Shown here piece after piece: positions 1 through 6,833 of a stretch of DNA of 14,729 nucleotides; within the stretch, counting starts at the first letter, position 1; every line of letters begins with the position of its first letter. The notes beneath the pieces are model-generated. The model was not told the DNA's origin. It did not search any database and was given only the letters and a program-made list of their open reading frames with translations. Made by a program: the position numbers and the translations under genes. The stretch is from Baffinella frigidus (taxonomy: Eukaryota; Cryptophyceae; Cryptomonadales; Baffinellaceae): positions 212,771 through 227,499 of the forward strand of contig MU646626.1 in the NCBI GenBank assembly GCA_026770585.1, in the 5' to 3' direction.

Positions 1-46
1 ATGGTTCAGGGTTTAGGGTGCAGGGGGAAGAGGGTTCGGGGGTGTT

Positions 47-97
47 CTGCATGTTGCCCTCGACGTTTGGGTTGTCTTGCAGGTTGCGCGTCAGGAC
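47..97 (-). CDS. DRC10: DRC10/IQCD-like protein, exon 4 (partial gene)
   Basis: The fourth visible exon of the minus-strand DRC10-like gene follows a good acceptor (CTTCCTCCGCAG) and encodes 17 residues, VLTRNLQDNPNVEGNMQ. It joins exon 3 in phase 0 to give a run like STK-VLTRNLQDNPNV; as I remember the family, a Ser-Thr-Lys followed by an Asn-Leu-x-Asp-Asn-Pro-Asn-Val stretch is typical of DRC10. The protein would be a coiled-coil subunit of the nexin-dynein regulatory complex linking outer doublet microtubules in motile cilia. After CAG the sequence runs AACACCCCCG, not GT. Either the donor is non-canonical, the exon reads on further, or this is an intron-borne exon copy with the true one outside the window. 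The rest of the coiled coil and the expected C-terminal IQ motif would lie to the left. Confidence 0.62.
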
Positions 98-159
98 CTG
101 CGGAGGAAGGTAGGGGTCGGTCAGGGGGGTGGGAGTCGAGGGGGGGGGGGCGGCGGAAA

Positions 160-196
160 TAACCCGCCGGGTTCAAACGCGGGGAATCGTTCTAGC
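160..196. repeat. ~37-bp repeat, copy a
   Basis: The segment TAACCCGCCGG...TTCAAA...CGGGGAAT...CTAGC occurs here and again at 604-642. The middle (GGGTTCAAACGC here, GGTTTCAAATCC in the other copy) resembles a tRNA T-loop or Pol III B box, but no tRNA fold or A box accompanies it. Each copy lies on the same side of a foldback element and a copy of the exon 3 end, so it appears to be part of a larger duplicated intron unit. Confidence 0.6.
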
Positions 197-212
197 GATG
201 ATCTCATCCGGA

Positions 213-368
213 CGAGTATTTTGACAAAATACGATTTTAAAAGTATTTTCAGCGAAAATTACCACACGATCTGTCTTTACTTTTTAAAATGGTCACGTCC
301 GTGTGGTAATTTTCGTTGCAAATCGAATCGGAGATCCCCGAAATCGTATTTTGTTAAAATACTCGCCG
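213..368. repeat. Foldback element F1 (conserved-core family)
   Basis: The outer arms at 213-239 (GACGAGTATTTTGACAAAAT...) and 341-368 are inverted copies with few mismatches. Nested inside is a second inverted pair, GCGAAAATTACCACACG at 253-269 and CGTGTGGTAATTTTCG at 299-314. The inner pair resembles the cores at 13193-13336 and 14459-14592 (ATTACTACAC/GTGTAGTAAT), while the outer arms do not. No open frame is present, so it is probably a non-autonomous foldback/MITE. Confidence 0.75.
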
Positions 369-377
369 CGATTAGAT

Positions 378-431
378 CTTGGCGGATTGTCTGAGGGCGT
401 TGGCCACGCGACTGGTCTCGTCTTTATCGCC
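378..431 (-). pseudogene. Decayed copy of the DRC10 exon 3 3' end
   Basis: On the minus strand this matches the last ~54 bases of exon 3 (801-855). It translates as DETSRVANALRQSAK against DEISRVANALRQSTK, followed by a stop where the real exon has its GT donor. It lies in the intron between exons 3 and 4, has no acceptor of its own, and the donor GT has become AT. I read it as a duplicated exon edge, not a functional exon. Confidence 0.72.
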
Positions 432-434
432 CCT

Positions 435-588
435 CCCTTTTGTACCATTTGGAACCAAATTGTACTAGGGTTGAGGGTAGTACCAAATGGTACAAAAGGG
501 AAACCGGTTTCTTTGTACCAAATGGTACGGGTTCCAAGAAACAGGTTTCGGGTTCCGAAACCGGTTTCGGGTTCCGAAACCGGTTTCG
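435..588. repeat. Palindromic patch and 19-bp tandem repeat
   Basis: CCCTTTTGTACCATTTGG at 435-452 is perfectly inverted at 483-500, and the 14-bp GTACCAAATGGTAC recurs at about 515-528. Next comes a 19-bp unit, GGTTCCGAAACCGGTTTCG, twice head to tail (551-588) with a worn unit before it. The unit contains the palindrome CCGAAACCGGTTTCGG. No gene is seen here. Confidence 0.75.
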
Positions 589-603
589 GGCCACCCCCGG
601 TGC

Positions 604-642
604 TAACCCGCCGGTTTCAAATCCGGGGAATAGTGCTCTAGC
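604..642. repeat. ~37-bp repeat, copy b
   Basis: Second copy of the segment at 160-196, with the same TAACCCGCCGG start and CTCTAGC end. It is followed directly by element H1 and then DRC10 exon 3, mirroring the order copy a - F1 - exon 3 fragment at 160-431. Confidence 0.6.
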
Positions 643-646
643 CGCC

Positions 647-788
647 CCATAAGTGAATAATCCATAAGTGAATAATCCATAGGACCCTACGGTAGGCAAT
701 CCGTAGGGATATAGGCTCGTCCTACGGATATCCTAACCGATTCTCGGTGTCTCCGCCACCGAGAATCCCGTCGTAGCCCGCTGCGTGG
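647..788. repeat. Element H1 (conserved frame, variable hairpin)
   Basis: It opens with a 15-bp unit CCATAAGTGAATAAT repeated at 647-661 and 662-676. The body CCATAGGACCCTACGGTAGG...GGATATCCTAACCG follows, then the hairpin GATTCTCGGTG (740-750)/CACCGAGAATC (758-768), then CGTCGTAGCCCGCTG. Related copies lie at 1132-1251 and 10311-10812. The element sits just inside the 5' end of DRC10 intron 3. Confidence 0.7.
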
Positions 789-800
789 TCTGGGAATGAC

Positions 801-899
801 CTTGGTGGACTGTCGGAGGGCGTTGGCGACTCTGCTGATCTCGTCTTCGTTCGCCTGGAACTTTGCGCGGTTTGATATACCCTTCATGTTGCGCCGCTC
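801..899 (-). CDS. DRC10: DRC10/IQCD-like protein, exon 3
   Basis: This 99-base exon encodes 33 residues beginning ERRNMKGISNRAKFQ and ending EISRVANALRQSTK. The acceptor is CCATCCAG and the donor is AAG/GTCATT; both junctions are phase 0. Joined to exon 2 it reads ...YEALIQ-ERRNMKGIS..., an unbroken predicted coiled coil, and joined to exon 4 it reads ...RQSTK-VLTRNLQDNPNV. The frame continuity across both junctions is the main support. It belongs to the N-terminal half of a nexin-dynein regulatory complex subunit of the axoneme. A decayed copy of its 3' end lies in the next intron at 378-431. Confidence 0.75.
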
Positions 900-949
900 C
901 TGGATGGCGGGGTTTCGGGGTTAGTGTTTGGGGTTTCCTAGCTCTCCAT

Positions 950-1062
950 GAGTAAAACGGGGCTCGCCATAAAAGAATTTTAGTTGCCCTTTTGTACTTG
1001 AGTGTCTGCTCTAAATGTGTTTTATGGCGAGCCTAGTTTCTACTCAGGCATAGCCAGGTTGG
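950..1062. repeat. Foldback element G1
   Basis: GGCTCGCCATAAAA at 961-974 is perfectly inverted at 1020-1033 (TTTTATGGCGAGCC), around a short core with TTTAGTTGCCC and CTAAATG. A second, more decayed copy lies at 1568-1670. Both copies are followed by a segment resembling AGGCA(T/G)AGC(C/T)AGGTT. The element lies in DRC10 intron 2. Confidence 0.7.
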
Positions 1063-1131
1063 GGGTGTAGGGTGTAGGTTTCAGGGCTGGTCACCGAACA
1101 GCTGTACATGAGAGGACGGAGTCCTGGACGG

Positions 1132-1251
1132 TGTACCCGTACTTGATTCCACAATCATCCATAGGACCCTACGGTAGGCAATCCGTAGGGACATAGGCTC
1201 GTCCTACGGATATCCTAACCGGTTCCCGTACTTGGAATCAAGTACGGGTAT
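1132..1251. repeat. Element H2 inside a short inverted repeat
   Basis: The body CCATAGGACCCTACGGTAGG...ATCCTAACCGG (about 1159-1222) matches H1, but the hairpin after it is unrelated: CCCGTACTTG (1225-1234)/CAAGTACGGG (1239-1248). GTACCCGTACTTGATTCCA at 1132-1150 is in addition an inverted match to the end of this hairpin, so the H body is bracketed by complementary arms. Confidence 0.65.
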
Positions 1252-1328
1252 CCAAAGTACAGGGTTTAGGGTTCTCGTTTTTTTTTCTCTCGGGATTGAT
1301 GGAAGAAAAACCATTCGTAACGCCCTTC

Positions 1329-1505
1329 CTGCCACGCAAGAGTGTAGGGCTGACCTGGGAAAACAAGCCAGTCCACACGGAATTTGTAATAACTTTCCGA
1401 ATTTTCGTTTTTTCTGTGGGAAGAATGTCCACTTATGAACTTAAGAAATAGTAGAATTCTACTAATTCTCCTGTGGGTCACTCTGCCCTACACTCTTGCG
1501 TGGTG
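1329..1505. repeat. Foldback element with ~20-bp arms
   Basis: GCCACGCAAGAGTGTAGGGC (starting near 1331) is inverted near 1484-1503 (GCCCTACACTCTTGCGTGG). The interior is AT-rich with no open frame; it contains the palindrome AGTAGAATTCTACT near 1450. It lies in DRC10 intron 2. Confidence 0.7.
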
Positions 1506-1567
1506 GGATTCGAGTTTCGGGAAAAGTTTCGACGCCCTGAAAGGCCTTTCAGGCTTCGGAGGAAATA

Positions 1568-1670
1568 TCTGAACTCCTCATAAATGTCATTTAGTTGCCC
1601 GTGTGTACTGAGGTTTCGGAACTAAATGGATTTTATGTCGAGTCCAGATTTGCGCAGGCAGAGCTAGGTT
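1568..1670. repeat. Element G2, decayed copy of G1
   Basis: CTCCTCATAAATGTCATTTAGTTGCCC...GGAACTAAATGGATTTTATGTCGAGTCC aligns with G1 along its length. The arms have lost part of their complementarity, so it appears older. Confidence 0.6.
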
Positions 1671-1679
1671 TCGGGGTTG

Positions 1680-2370
1680 GGGTTTCGGGATTTCTGAATG
1701 AGAGCTTCGTACTGCTGTTCCAGCACGAGAAAAGGGTTTATGGTTCATGCTTTATGGTTTAGGGCTTCGGGTTCAGGGTTCACGTCAAGGTCGGTCTTCC
1801 ATAGGGTTTAGAGTTGACATAAAAGGTCAGTCTTTCATAGGGTTTAGGGTTTCGGGTTTCGGGGTCCTGAAAGAGCGCCTAATACTGCTGTTCCAGGGCT
1901 TCGGGTTTCGGATTTCAGGATTCCAGTCTTGCATAGGATTTCGGGGTTTCGGGGTTCCTGAATGAGCGATTCATACTGCTGCTCCAGGGCTCCAGATTTC
2001 AGGATTCGGGGTTCGGGATTCGGGATTTGGGATTCCAGTCTGTCGGGTTCGGGTGAGGGTGAAGGGTTTTAGGGTGGAGGGTTTTGAGGGTGCGGGGTTC
2101 CTGAATAGGCGCTTCATACTGCTGCTCCAGGGCTTCGGGATTCGGGATTCCGGTTTCGGGGTCCGGGATTCCAGGCTTTCAGAGGGTTTAGGGTGGAGGG
2201 TTTCGGGTTTCGAGATTCCAGTCTTTCAGAGGGTTGAGGATTCGGGGTGAAGGGGTTTCGGAGTGCGGGGTTCGGTTGGTGAAGGGGTTTCGGGGTTCCT
2301 GAATGAGCGCCTCATACTGCTGCTCCAGCGCGCGCTGCTCCTGGATAATCCGCGAGATTTCCTCCCCCAC
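1680..2370. repeat. Telomere-like tract with five copies of the DRC10 exon 2 3' end
   Basis: Degenerate GGGTTTAGGG/GGGTTTCGGG sequence is interrupted by five copies of one exon edge, read on the minus strand and all ending at the exon 2 boundary (ATTCAG): 1694-1725, 1867-1899, 1958-1990, 2101-2131 and 2299-2370. Translations include LEQQYEALIQ, ALEQQYQALFQ, ALEQQYESLIQ, ALEQQYEAPIQ and, in the longest copy, GEEISRIIQEQRALEQQYEALIQ minus the first residues. None has an acceptor. They lie downstream of the intact exon, inside intron 2. Confidence 0.82.
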
Positions 2371-2691
2371 TCACTCCGTGTTTCGGAATTTCGTATCTTA
2401 GGGGTGGGATATATGCTATGGTACAGCTATCAAGAGGCTAAGATAGCACCTTCCACCCGTCAGATAGCACGAAATGTTGTTTTATATTGGATTTTCGCAT
2501 TGCACTCGGGATTCGGGTTCCGGGATTCCACTGTTACTTCTTAAGTTAACAGAGGTTCCACTTTTGCTTTGAGACGTTCCACTCTCGACTTTTGTCTCGG
2601 TGGGCCGCGCTCTCCTGAACGGCAGTCGAGAAGCAAGAGGGTTCCAGTCTTTCAGAGGGTTTAGGGTGGAGGGTGAAGGGGTTCTGGGTTC
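2371..2691. other. Intron 2 stretch without a recognised feature
   Basis: Most of this part of DRC10 intron 2 is ordinary AT-richer sequence. A short frame runs through 2482-2691 on the minus strand but only as read-through from exon 2. A few weak inverted matches occur (for example CTCGACT near 2583 with AGTCGAG near 2624). I see no gene here. Confidence 0.5.
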
Positions 2692-2778
2692 CTGAATGAG
2701 CGCCTCATACTGCTGCTCCAGCGCGCGCTGCTCCTGGATAATCCGCGAAATCTCCTCCCCCAGCATGTTCGATAGCTC
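2692..2778 (-). CDS. DRC10: DRC10/IQCD-like protein, exon 2
   Basis: An 87-base exon of 29 residues, starting ELSNMLGEEISRIIQEQ and ending ALEQQYEALIQ. It follows acceptor CCCTAACTCAG and is phase 0 at both ends. With exon 1 it gives ...TDLHNE-ELSNMLGEE..., which aligns with my memory of vertebrate IQCD, where a similar RIM...L segment precedes MLGED and a heptad-rich stretch. The downstream boundary CAG/GAACCC has no GT. Because exon 3 also begins GA after CAG, the most natural reading is a GA-AG intron. This is the only copy of the exon with an intact acceptor; partial copies lie downstream at 1694-2370 and possibly upstream near 3335-3372. Confidence 0.8.
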
Positions 2779-2789
2779 CTGAGTTAGGG

Positions 2790-3003
2790 ATTTGGGGTCA
2801 GGGTTAAGAGTTTGGGGAAAGGAATTTACGTTGAGATAGGAGTTTCGGTTTATGGTTGTGGGTTTAGGGTGTGTTTAGGGTTCGGAGTTCGGGGTTGTGG
2901 GTTTAGGGTGTGGGGTTCAGGGAGGTGTGATGGGTAGGGTTTAGAGTTTAGGTTTAGGGATTTAGAGGTTAGGGGTTAGGGTTTTATGGTTTAGGGTTTA
3001 GGC
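2790..3003. repeat. Degenerate TTTAGGG-like tract in DRC10 intron 1
   Basis: Many GGGTTTAGGG, GGTTTAGGGTGTG and GGGGTTAGGG variants occur without a clean array. This is interstitial telomere-like sequence, not a functional telomere. Confidence 0.75.
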
Positions 3004-3334
3004 AGAAGTGTTGAGGACGGGGGGGATTGGTGAGCGAGGCGTGTTTGTGGGTGGGGGGAGAGGCAGGGGGCAAGAGGGAGAGGAGGGGGGGCATGGTTTG
3101 GTTGCTAGCGCGCGAGAACGCGTCGGAAAGACTAACTTAAGTGGTTGTGTCGTGGGCGAGTGGAGCGAATCGAATCGAGCGATGCGAGGGCGCTGCCCTC
3201 GGGCGCAGGTACCGGAGAGTCTGTCCAGCAGTCAGGTGGTGGTGCGGACCGCAGAGGGTGGGCCCAACAGGTGCGTCCACGTGCTCTCAAGGTAAGATAT
3301 CAAAGCGCTCTGCAACAAGGCGCCCTATTTGATC
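3004..3334. other. GC-rich intron segment with a perfect plus-strand donor
   Basis: This is intron 1 of the minus-strand gene. On the plus strand it holds an exon-like piece: GGGCGCAG then GTACCGGAG...CTCAAG/GTAAGAT, with the donor after about 3291. The frame that would read VPESLSSSQVVVRT leaves in a phase that does not fit the next plus-strand exon acceptors, while the phase-compatible frame looks non-coding. A 5' non-coding exon of the plus-strand gene overlapping DRC10 is possible but unproven. Confidence 0.25.
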
Positions 3335-3372
3335 CGCGAAATGTCTGCCAATCCCAGCATGAAATCCTGCCT
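3335..3372 (-). pseudogene. Possible decayed copy of the DRC10 exon 2 5' part
   Basis: On the minus strand it reads MLGLADISRIK then stop, against MLGEEISRII in exon 2, with shared blocks ATGCTGGG and ATTTCGCGGAT. It lies upstream of the real exon 2, in intron 1. The match is short and could be chance, but it fits the exon-edge copies seen elsewhere in the window. Confidence 0.4.
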
Positions 3373-3413
3373 CCCCCACCCCACACCCCTAGCCGGGGAA
3401 ATTCGCAGTGCAC

Positions 3414-3521
3414 CTCATTGTGCAGGTCGGTGGTCAGCGACGCCAGAATGCCAAGCTTCTCCACGCCGCTTTCCAGCACCGCCGTGATCCGCTGGCACTC
3501 CACCAGCGCAAGCGCGTCCAT
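3414..3521 (-). CDS. DRC10: DRC10/IQCD-like protein, first visible exon
   Basis: It encodes 36 residues, MDALALVECQRITAVLES... ending TTDLHNE, with donor GAG/GTGCAC. The segment ECQRITAVLESGVEKLGIL resembles the conserved N-terminal EAKRI...L...EK...L region of DRC10/IQCD, and the spacing from the RI to the MLGE in exon 2 is within about one residue of the vertebrate protein as I remember it. I take ATG at 3521 as the start because an in-frame TAG lies 12 bases upstream. However, AG acceptors just before the ATG (GCGAAG, GGGCAG) leave room for an upstream exon, and vertebrate proteins have roughly 50 more N-terminal residues. The product is expected in the axonemal N-DRC, which restrains dynein-driven sliding. 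Confidence 0.75.
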
Positions 3522-3787
3522 CCTGCCCTCCTTCGCCTAAACTCTCACGCCAGACCCCTTCGCCGCCCGCTGCAAGTGCCCGCCCCGCCGCCGCGAGAAA
3601 GGAGGAGCGCGCTACTCCCCAGGTCAACAACCAGCCGCTCCGCGACGATGCTCTGGCTTCCCAGTTGCAGAGAGAGCGCCGTGCCCGCCGTCTCAACGGC
3701 TTGCCGAAAAGCAAGGGCTCCAATTCCCGAAATCGTTCACTTTTGAGACGGGACGCAAGCAAAAGTGGCCCGGATAGAACATTTCAG
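3522..3787. promoter_or_regulatory. Possible divergent 5' region
   Basis: A GC-rich gap lies between the first DRC10 exon (minus) and the plus-strand exon starting near 3788. I see no TATA box. The minus strand has an open stretch reading GALAFRQAVETAGTALSLQ... through 3575-3730 that looks somewhat coding but has no ATG, and I could not tie it to DRC10. A shared promoter is an inference from gene orientation only. Confidence 0.3.
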
Positions 3788-4004
3788 CCAACCCCTCCAC
3801 TTTGCTCCTAAAAGTCAACGAGAGACGGCTCTTCGTGAACCTCTTCTCTCTCCATCCCAAGATGATCTCTATGCTGGACTCGGTCTGCATCCCCGCGGGG
3901 CACGTGGGCGGCGGCACGCTCGTTGCCAAGTGCCACTCCACCGCCAAGGGCGCACCGCCCACCGCCAAGGTCAACGGCTGGGGCCCGTACTTCGCGAACG
4001 ACAG
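3788..4004 (+). CDS. Unrecognised protein, exon 1
   Basis: The frame is open from 3778 to a donor GACAG/GTAATG at 4004. The coding start is uncertain: acceptors at 3787 (TTTCAG) and 3814 (CCTAAAAG) would bring in an upstream exon, while ATG at 3862 would give a start reading MISMLDSVCIPAGHVGGG. The stretch ERRLFVNLFSLHPKM before that ATG looks coding, which favours an upstream exon. The end of the exon reads AKVNGWGPYFAND and joins exon 2 in phase 2. I do not recognise the family. The residues are hydrophobic early, then Gly/Ala/Lys-rich, with two Cys. A longer open frame on the opposite strand (3693-5258) overlaps it but lacks splice support. Confidence 0.55.
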
Positions 4005-4361
4005 GTAATGGTCCGCGTCCTTTCGGCGGTTTCGGCGAAAGGGGGGGGAGGCGGCATCGGCGCTGGGGCGGGCGCGGGTGGCTGGCTGCACGGTGGAGGT
4101 GTCGATGTGTTGGCTGCGTGTGTACCGTGGCATGGGGGAGTCGTGGAGTGCGCACCGAACGGCGGTGGTAGCGAGGGGTCGATGCCCCTGTCGCCAAGGG
4201 CTGATGACACGGGCAAATTTGGCTGGGAAGATGCCGCGCGAGGGCTGCACTCGGGCCGGTCGTGCATGGAGAAATTTTCGCTCACATGCACCTTGGCTGC
4301 AGCGCTCACGCTCTCTGCCCCCGCGGCGTTGTGTCTGACGCACCTCCCCGTGTCCCCGCAG

Positions 4362-4465
4362 CCACGGGTACATCGCGTACGGCACTGGCGAGTATGACGG
4401 CCAGGGCTCGGGGCACAGCTTCGGGGGCGACATCTGGCACCCGTCCCACGGGTACAACAACAACT
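4362..4465 (+). CDS. Unrecognised Gly/Tyr/His-rich protein, exon 2
   Basis: The acceptor TGTCCCCGCAG and the near-consensus donor T/GTGAGT bound a 104-base exon. Joined to exon 1 it reads ...YFAND-S-HGYIAYGTGEYDG... and ends IWHPSHGYNNN. The content (Gly, Tyr, His, Asn, Trp; few charges) suggests a compact extracellular-type or carbohydrate/metal-contacting fold, but that is only an impression. Exon 3 is unresolved: acceptor GTCCCGAAG at 4619 would give Y-AGVRTSAQ... and a stop at 4691-4693, whereas acceptor AACGCGCAG at 4590 opens a longer frame DPISLLVPKTLAS.... RNA evidence is needed to choose. Confidence 0.6.
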
Positions 4466-4875
4466 GTGAGTCCCCAGCTCCTCCAACTTGCAAACGAACC
4501 CTACCACAGGCGTGGTCCTCCCCTCTCCGCACCTGCAAAGCAGGAAGGACCCTCACCCACCAGTCAGCACGGTGCCGCCCGAACGCGCAGTTGACCCAAT
4601 CTCCTTGCTTGTCCCGAAGACGCTGGCGTCCGCACCAGCGCACAAGCCGCGGCAGGAAAAGATCCCCTGGGTCCCGAGGCACGTTTCTTCTAGGTTCAGC
4701 TTGCCCCTTCCGTTGGCAGACAGGCACGGGGTTGGACCGCTCGCAGGGCTCTCTCTGCTCACGGTGCAGGCTCGTGCAGAAACGTTTTTCTTGGTTCCGT
4801 GGCGCGGTGGAGGAGGGGAGGGTGCAAGGCTTAACCTGCTGGCGACTCGCGGCCCTTCCCGGACATGCCACAGGA

Positions 4876-5040
4876 CGGTGGTTGGGTCGTAGGATGTTGG
4901 TGCGTGCGAGGTGGATGGCGGGTGCTGCAGTCAATCCCCCCAACCCCACACGCTCACGGTGGTTGGGTCGTAGGATGTTGGTTCGTGCACCGAGGTGGAG
5001 GGCGGGTGCTGCAGTCAATCCCCCCAACCCTACACGCTCC
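4876..5040. repeat. Two-unit ~82-bp tandem repeat
   Basis: CGGTGGTTGGGTCGTAGGAT...TGCAGTCAATCCCCCCAACC...CACGCTC is present twice, at 4876-4956 and 4957-5040, differing by a few substitutions and a short indel. No coding role is seen. It lies downstream of the unrecognised plus-strand gene, possibly in its 3' region. Confidence 0.85.
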
Positions 5041-5148
5041 ATCTCGGTTGCGTCGCGGGGATGGCGGGGGGTGACGCGCAAGATGAGGTGTCGGTCCTCG
5101 ATCCGTGCGGAGGACAGCACCCGGACCTCGCCAGTTTGGTGTTGTCCT

Positions 5149-5236
5149 GTAGGTCCTTTAGGTTCTTCGAGCTCCCAACATAGGCGGACACCGGAAATTG
5201 TTCTGTAGAAAGGCCATGCTTCCTTTCGGATCACAT
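5149..5236. repeat. Dispersed repeat A, truncated copy
   Basis: TGTAGGTCCTTTAGGTTCTT...CCCAACATAGGCGGACACCGG...TTCCTTTCGGATCACAT matches the copies at 8207-8400, 8527-8685 and 8704-8930. It stops after GGATCACAT, so only the half next to the CCTTTAGGT end is present. Confidence 0.85.
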
Positions 5237-5358
5237 GGGGCATGGGTTGCTGGTGCATCAGGCTGCGGTGCGGTGCGGTGCAGGGTGAAGGGGTTCCTCC
5301 ATTTTAGGGCACCGACTCCCCCTAGGCCACTACAGCAGCCCGGCATCCAGGGCTATGA

Positions 5359-5454
5359 GGTGGTCCGAGGAGGGGGGGCGTTGTTTCACAACGCTCCCCC
5401 CTTCCTCGGACGGGGCGTTGATTCACAACGCTCCCCCCTTCCCCGGACCACCAC
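5359..5454. repeat. Compound hairpin GGTGGTCCG...CGGACCACC
   Basis: The ends GGTGGTCCGAGGA and TCCCCGGACCACC are inverted. Inside, GGGGCGTTG(T/A)TTCACAACGCTCCCC occurs twice, each copy itself a hairpin. The unit seems to have been duplicated within the stem. Confidence 0.7.
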
Positions 5455-6160
5455 AGGGCCCCTTGTAATCGAGGCTCCCCTTGGTGCGGGGTTTGCGAGG
5501 CGTATGGACAATCAGCACTCTCAAGATGCTCCTGGACCGCCTGTGAGGGCCGGGCGTTTCCTTCCACAGACGAATCCAACCGATTTTTCTCCACACGTTT
5601 CTGAGTTATCATTCCGCACCGCCGCATAGCCGTTTCCCGCTCTTTCCCAAGTCCTGTTAGAGGGCTGCTGAAACGCCAAGTCTCTCGCTCAGGCCCGGAC
5701 CTCTCGACCTCTCACATTCCTCCTCAAAAAACCCCGCCCCCGACCTCCCCCAGCACCTCACCCCCGCCCCGATCCCTCCAAACTCCTGAACCCCCCCTCC
5801 CAAGTCACGCGACGGTGGCCCTAAGCCCTAAACCCTAAACCCGAAAACCGAATCCCTAACCCCCCTCCCAAACCAGGCGACGGCGGCCGCTCCCACTGGT
5901 CGTGCGATTTCCGCCAGGCGTAAGCGCCTCTCTCTCTCTCGACAACAACCTCACGCCGCGGCTCGGTCGCGGCTCGGCCGCGGCGCCTCGAAGGACATTC
6001 TGGGGCGTTTCTTCGAGGCTGGGGGTCCAGCAGGAACCGACGGCGTGCTGACGGGGGCGGCTGGATGGGGGGGGTTCGGGCGTCGCTCAGGGATGTGGGC
6101 CCTGGCGGCTGCTCGTGAAACGGTAGTGGGGTTTTTTGTTGCTTGAGGAATTGAGGAATG
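5455..6160. other. No gene recognised; C-rich and telomere-like patches
   Basis: The region holds a strongly C-rich stretch (about 5700-5815), a short degenerate CCCTAAA tract (5821-5870), a CT run near 5931 and a GC-rich segment with CGGCTCGGTCGCGGCTCGGC. Minus-strand frames across it (5821-6399) run through repeats on both sides and have no splice or family support. Confidence 0.5.
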
Positions 6161-6163
6161 AAG

Positions 6164-6330
6164 CGTTCTGCCCGAAAGGTGCTGGGTGGCGTGCGCCGGA
6201 TGGAAGAGCGCGCATGTGTACATGTGACATGTGCAGGGGTTGCTCGAGAGTACAGTGTGGGGTCGAACCCGCTCGTTCTGCCCGAGAGGTGATGGGTGTC
6301 GTACGATGGGAAAGGGCGCATGTGCGTGTA
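6164..6330. repeat. Two-unit ~110-bp tandem repeat hosting the C elements
   Basis: GTTCTGCCCGA(A/G)AGGTG(C/A)TGGGTG starts at 6164 and again at about 6273, and GACATGTGCAGGGGTTGC recurs near 6227, 6468 and 6622. Elements C1, C2 and C3 are inserted at the TACA...TGTA part of successive units. Confidence 0.7.
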
Positions 6331-6460
6331 CAGGGGTACCTCGCTCATAAGAAAGCGACCCCCCCCCCTACAGCTGAAGGACCACTTGGTCCTAGGCATA
6401 TACCTACTGAACGATGTAGGATCCTATGGGGTGGCACTTTCTTATGAGCGAAGTGCCCTG
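6331..6460. mobile_element. MITE C1
   Basis: Terminal inverted repeats CAGGGGTACCTCGCTCATAA (left) and TTATGAGCGAAGTGCCCTG (right) are flanked by TA on each side (6329-6330, 6461-6462). The interior is CCTAGG-rich with no protein. Short size, inverted ends and TA flanks fit a Tc1/mariner-type non-autonomous element. Confidence 0.8.
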
Positions 6461-6499
6461 TACATCTGACATGTGCAGGGGTTGCCCGCGTGTGAGGTA

Positions 6500-6618
6500 C
6501 AGGGGTACCTCGCTCATAAGAAAGCGCCCCCCCCCCGTAGGACCACCGTAGGGCCCTAGGCATAGGCCTACTGTAGGGTCCTAGGGGGTGGCGGTTTCTT
6601 ATGAGCCAGGTACCCCTG
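6500..6618. mobile_element. MITE C2
   Basis: Same ends as C1 (CAGGGGTACCTCGCTCATAA / TTATGAGCCAGGTACCCCTG) with TA flanks. The interior GTAGGACCACCGTAGGGCCC...CCTACTGTAGGGTCCTAGG is the best preserved and can serve as the family reference. Confidence 0.85.
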
Positions 6619-6833
6619 TACATGTGCAGGGGTTGCTGGTCAAACCCGCTCGCAGGGTTGTGCTACATATGTACCGAGGTACCTCGCTCATATGAGAAAG
6701 AAAAAATGTTTTTCTGCAGATCCTTTCTACGGAAGGGCGTGCCGTTGGGCTATGTTGGGAGCATTTAAAACCTGAAGGGCCTAAACCGCCCCCCCCTTGG
6801 GACTCTACAGTAGGACTACAGGGGTATCTGGGC

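Noticed and set aside
3693-5258. 521-residue open frame on the minus strand
   Set aside because: It begins inside repeat A, runs through the 82-bp tandem repeat and lies antisense to two plus-strand exons with good splice sites. Its Arg/Pro/Ser-rich composition fits a chance frame in GC-rich DNA.
6219-6272. T-arm-like GGGGTCGAACCCGC, possible tRNA
   Set aside because: The loop lacks the TTCRA pattern and no acceptor, D or anticodon arms can be fitted around it.
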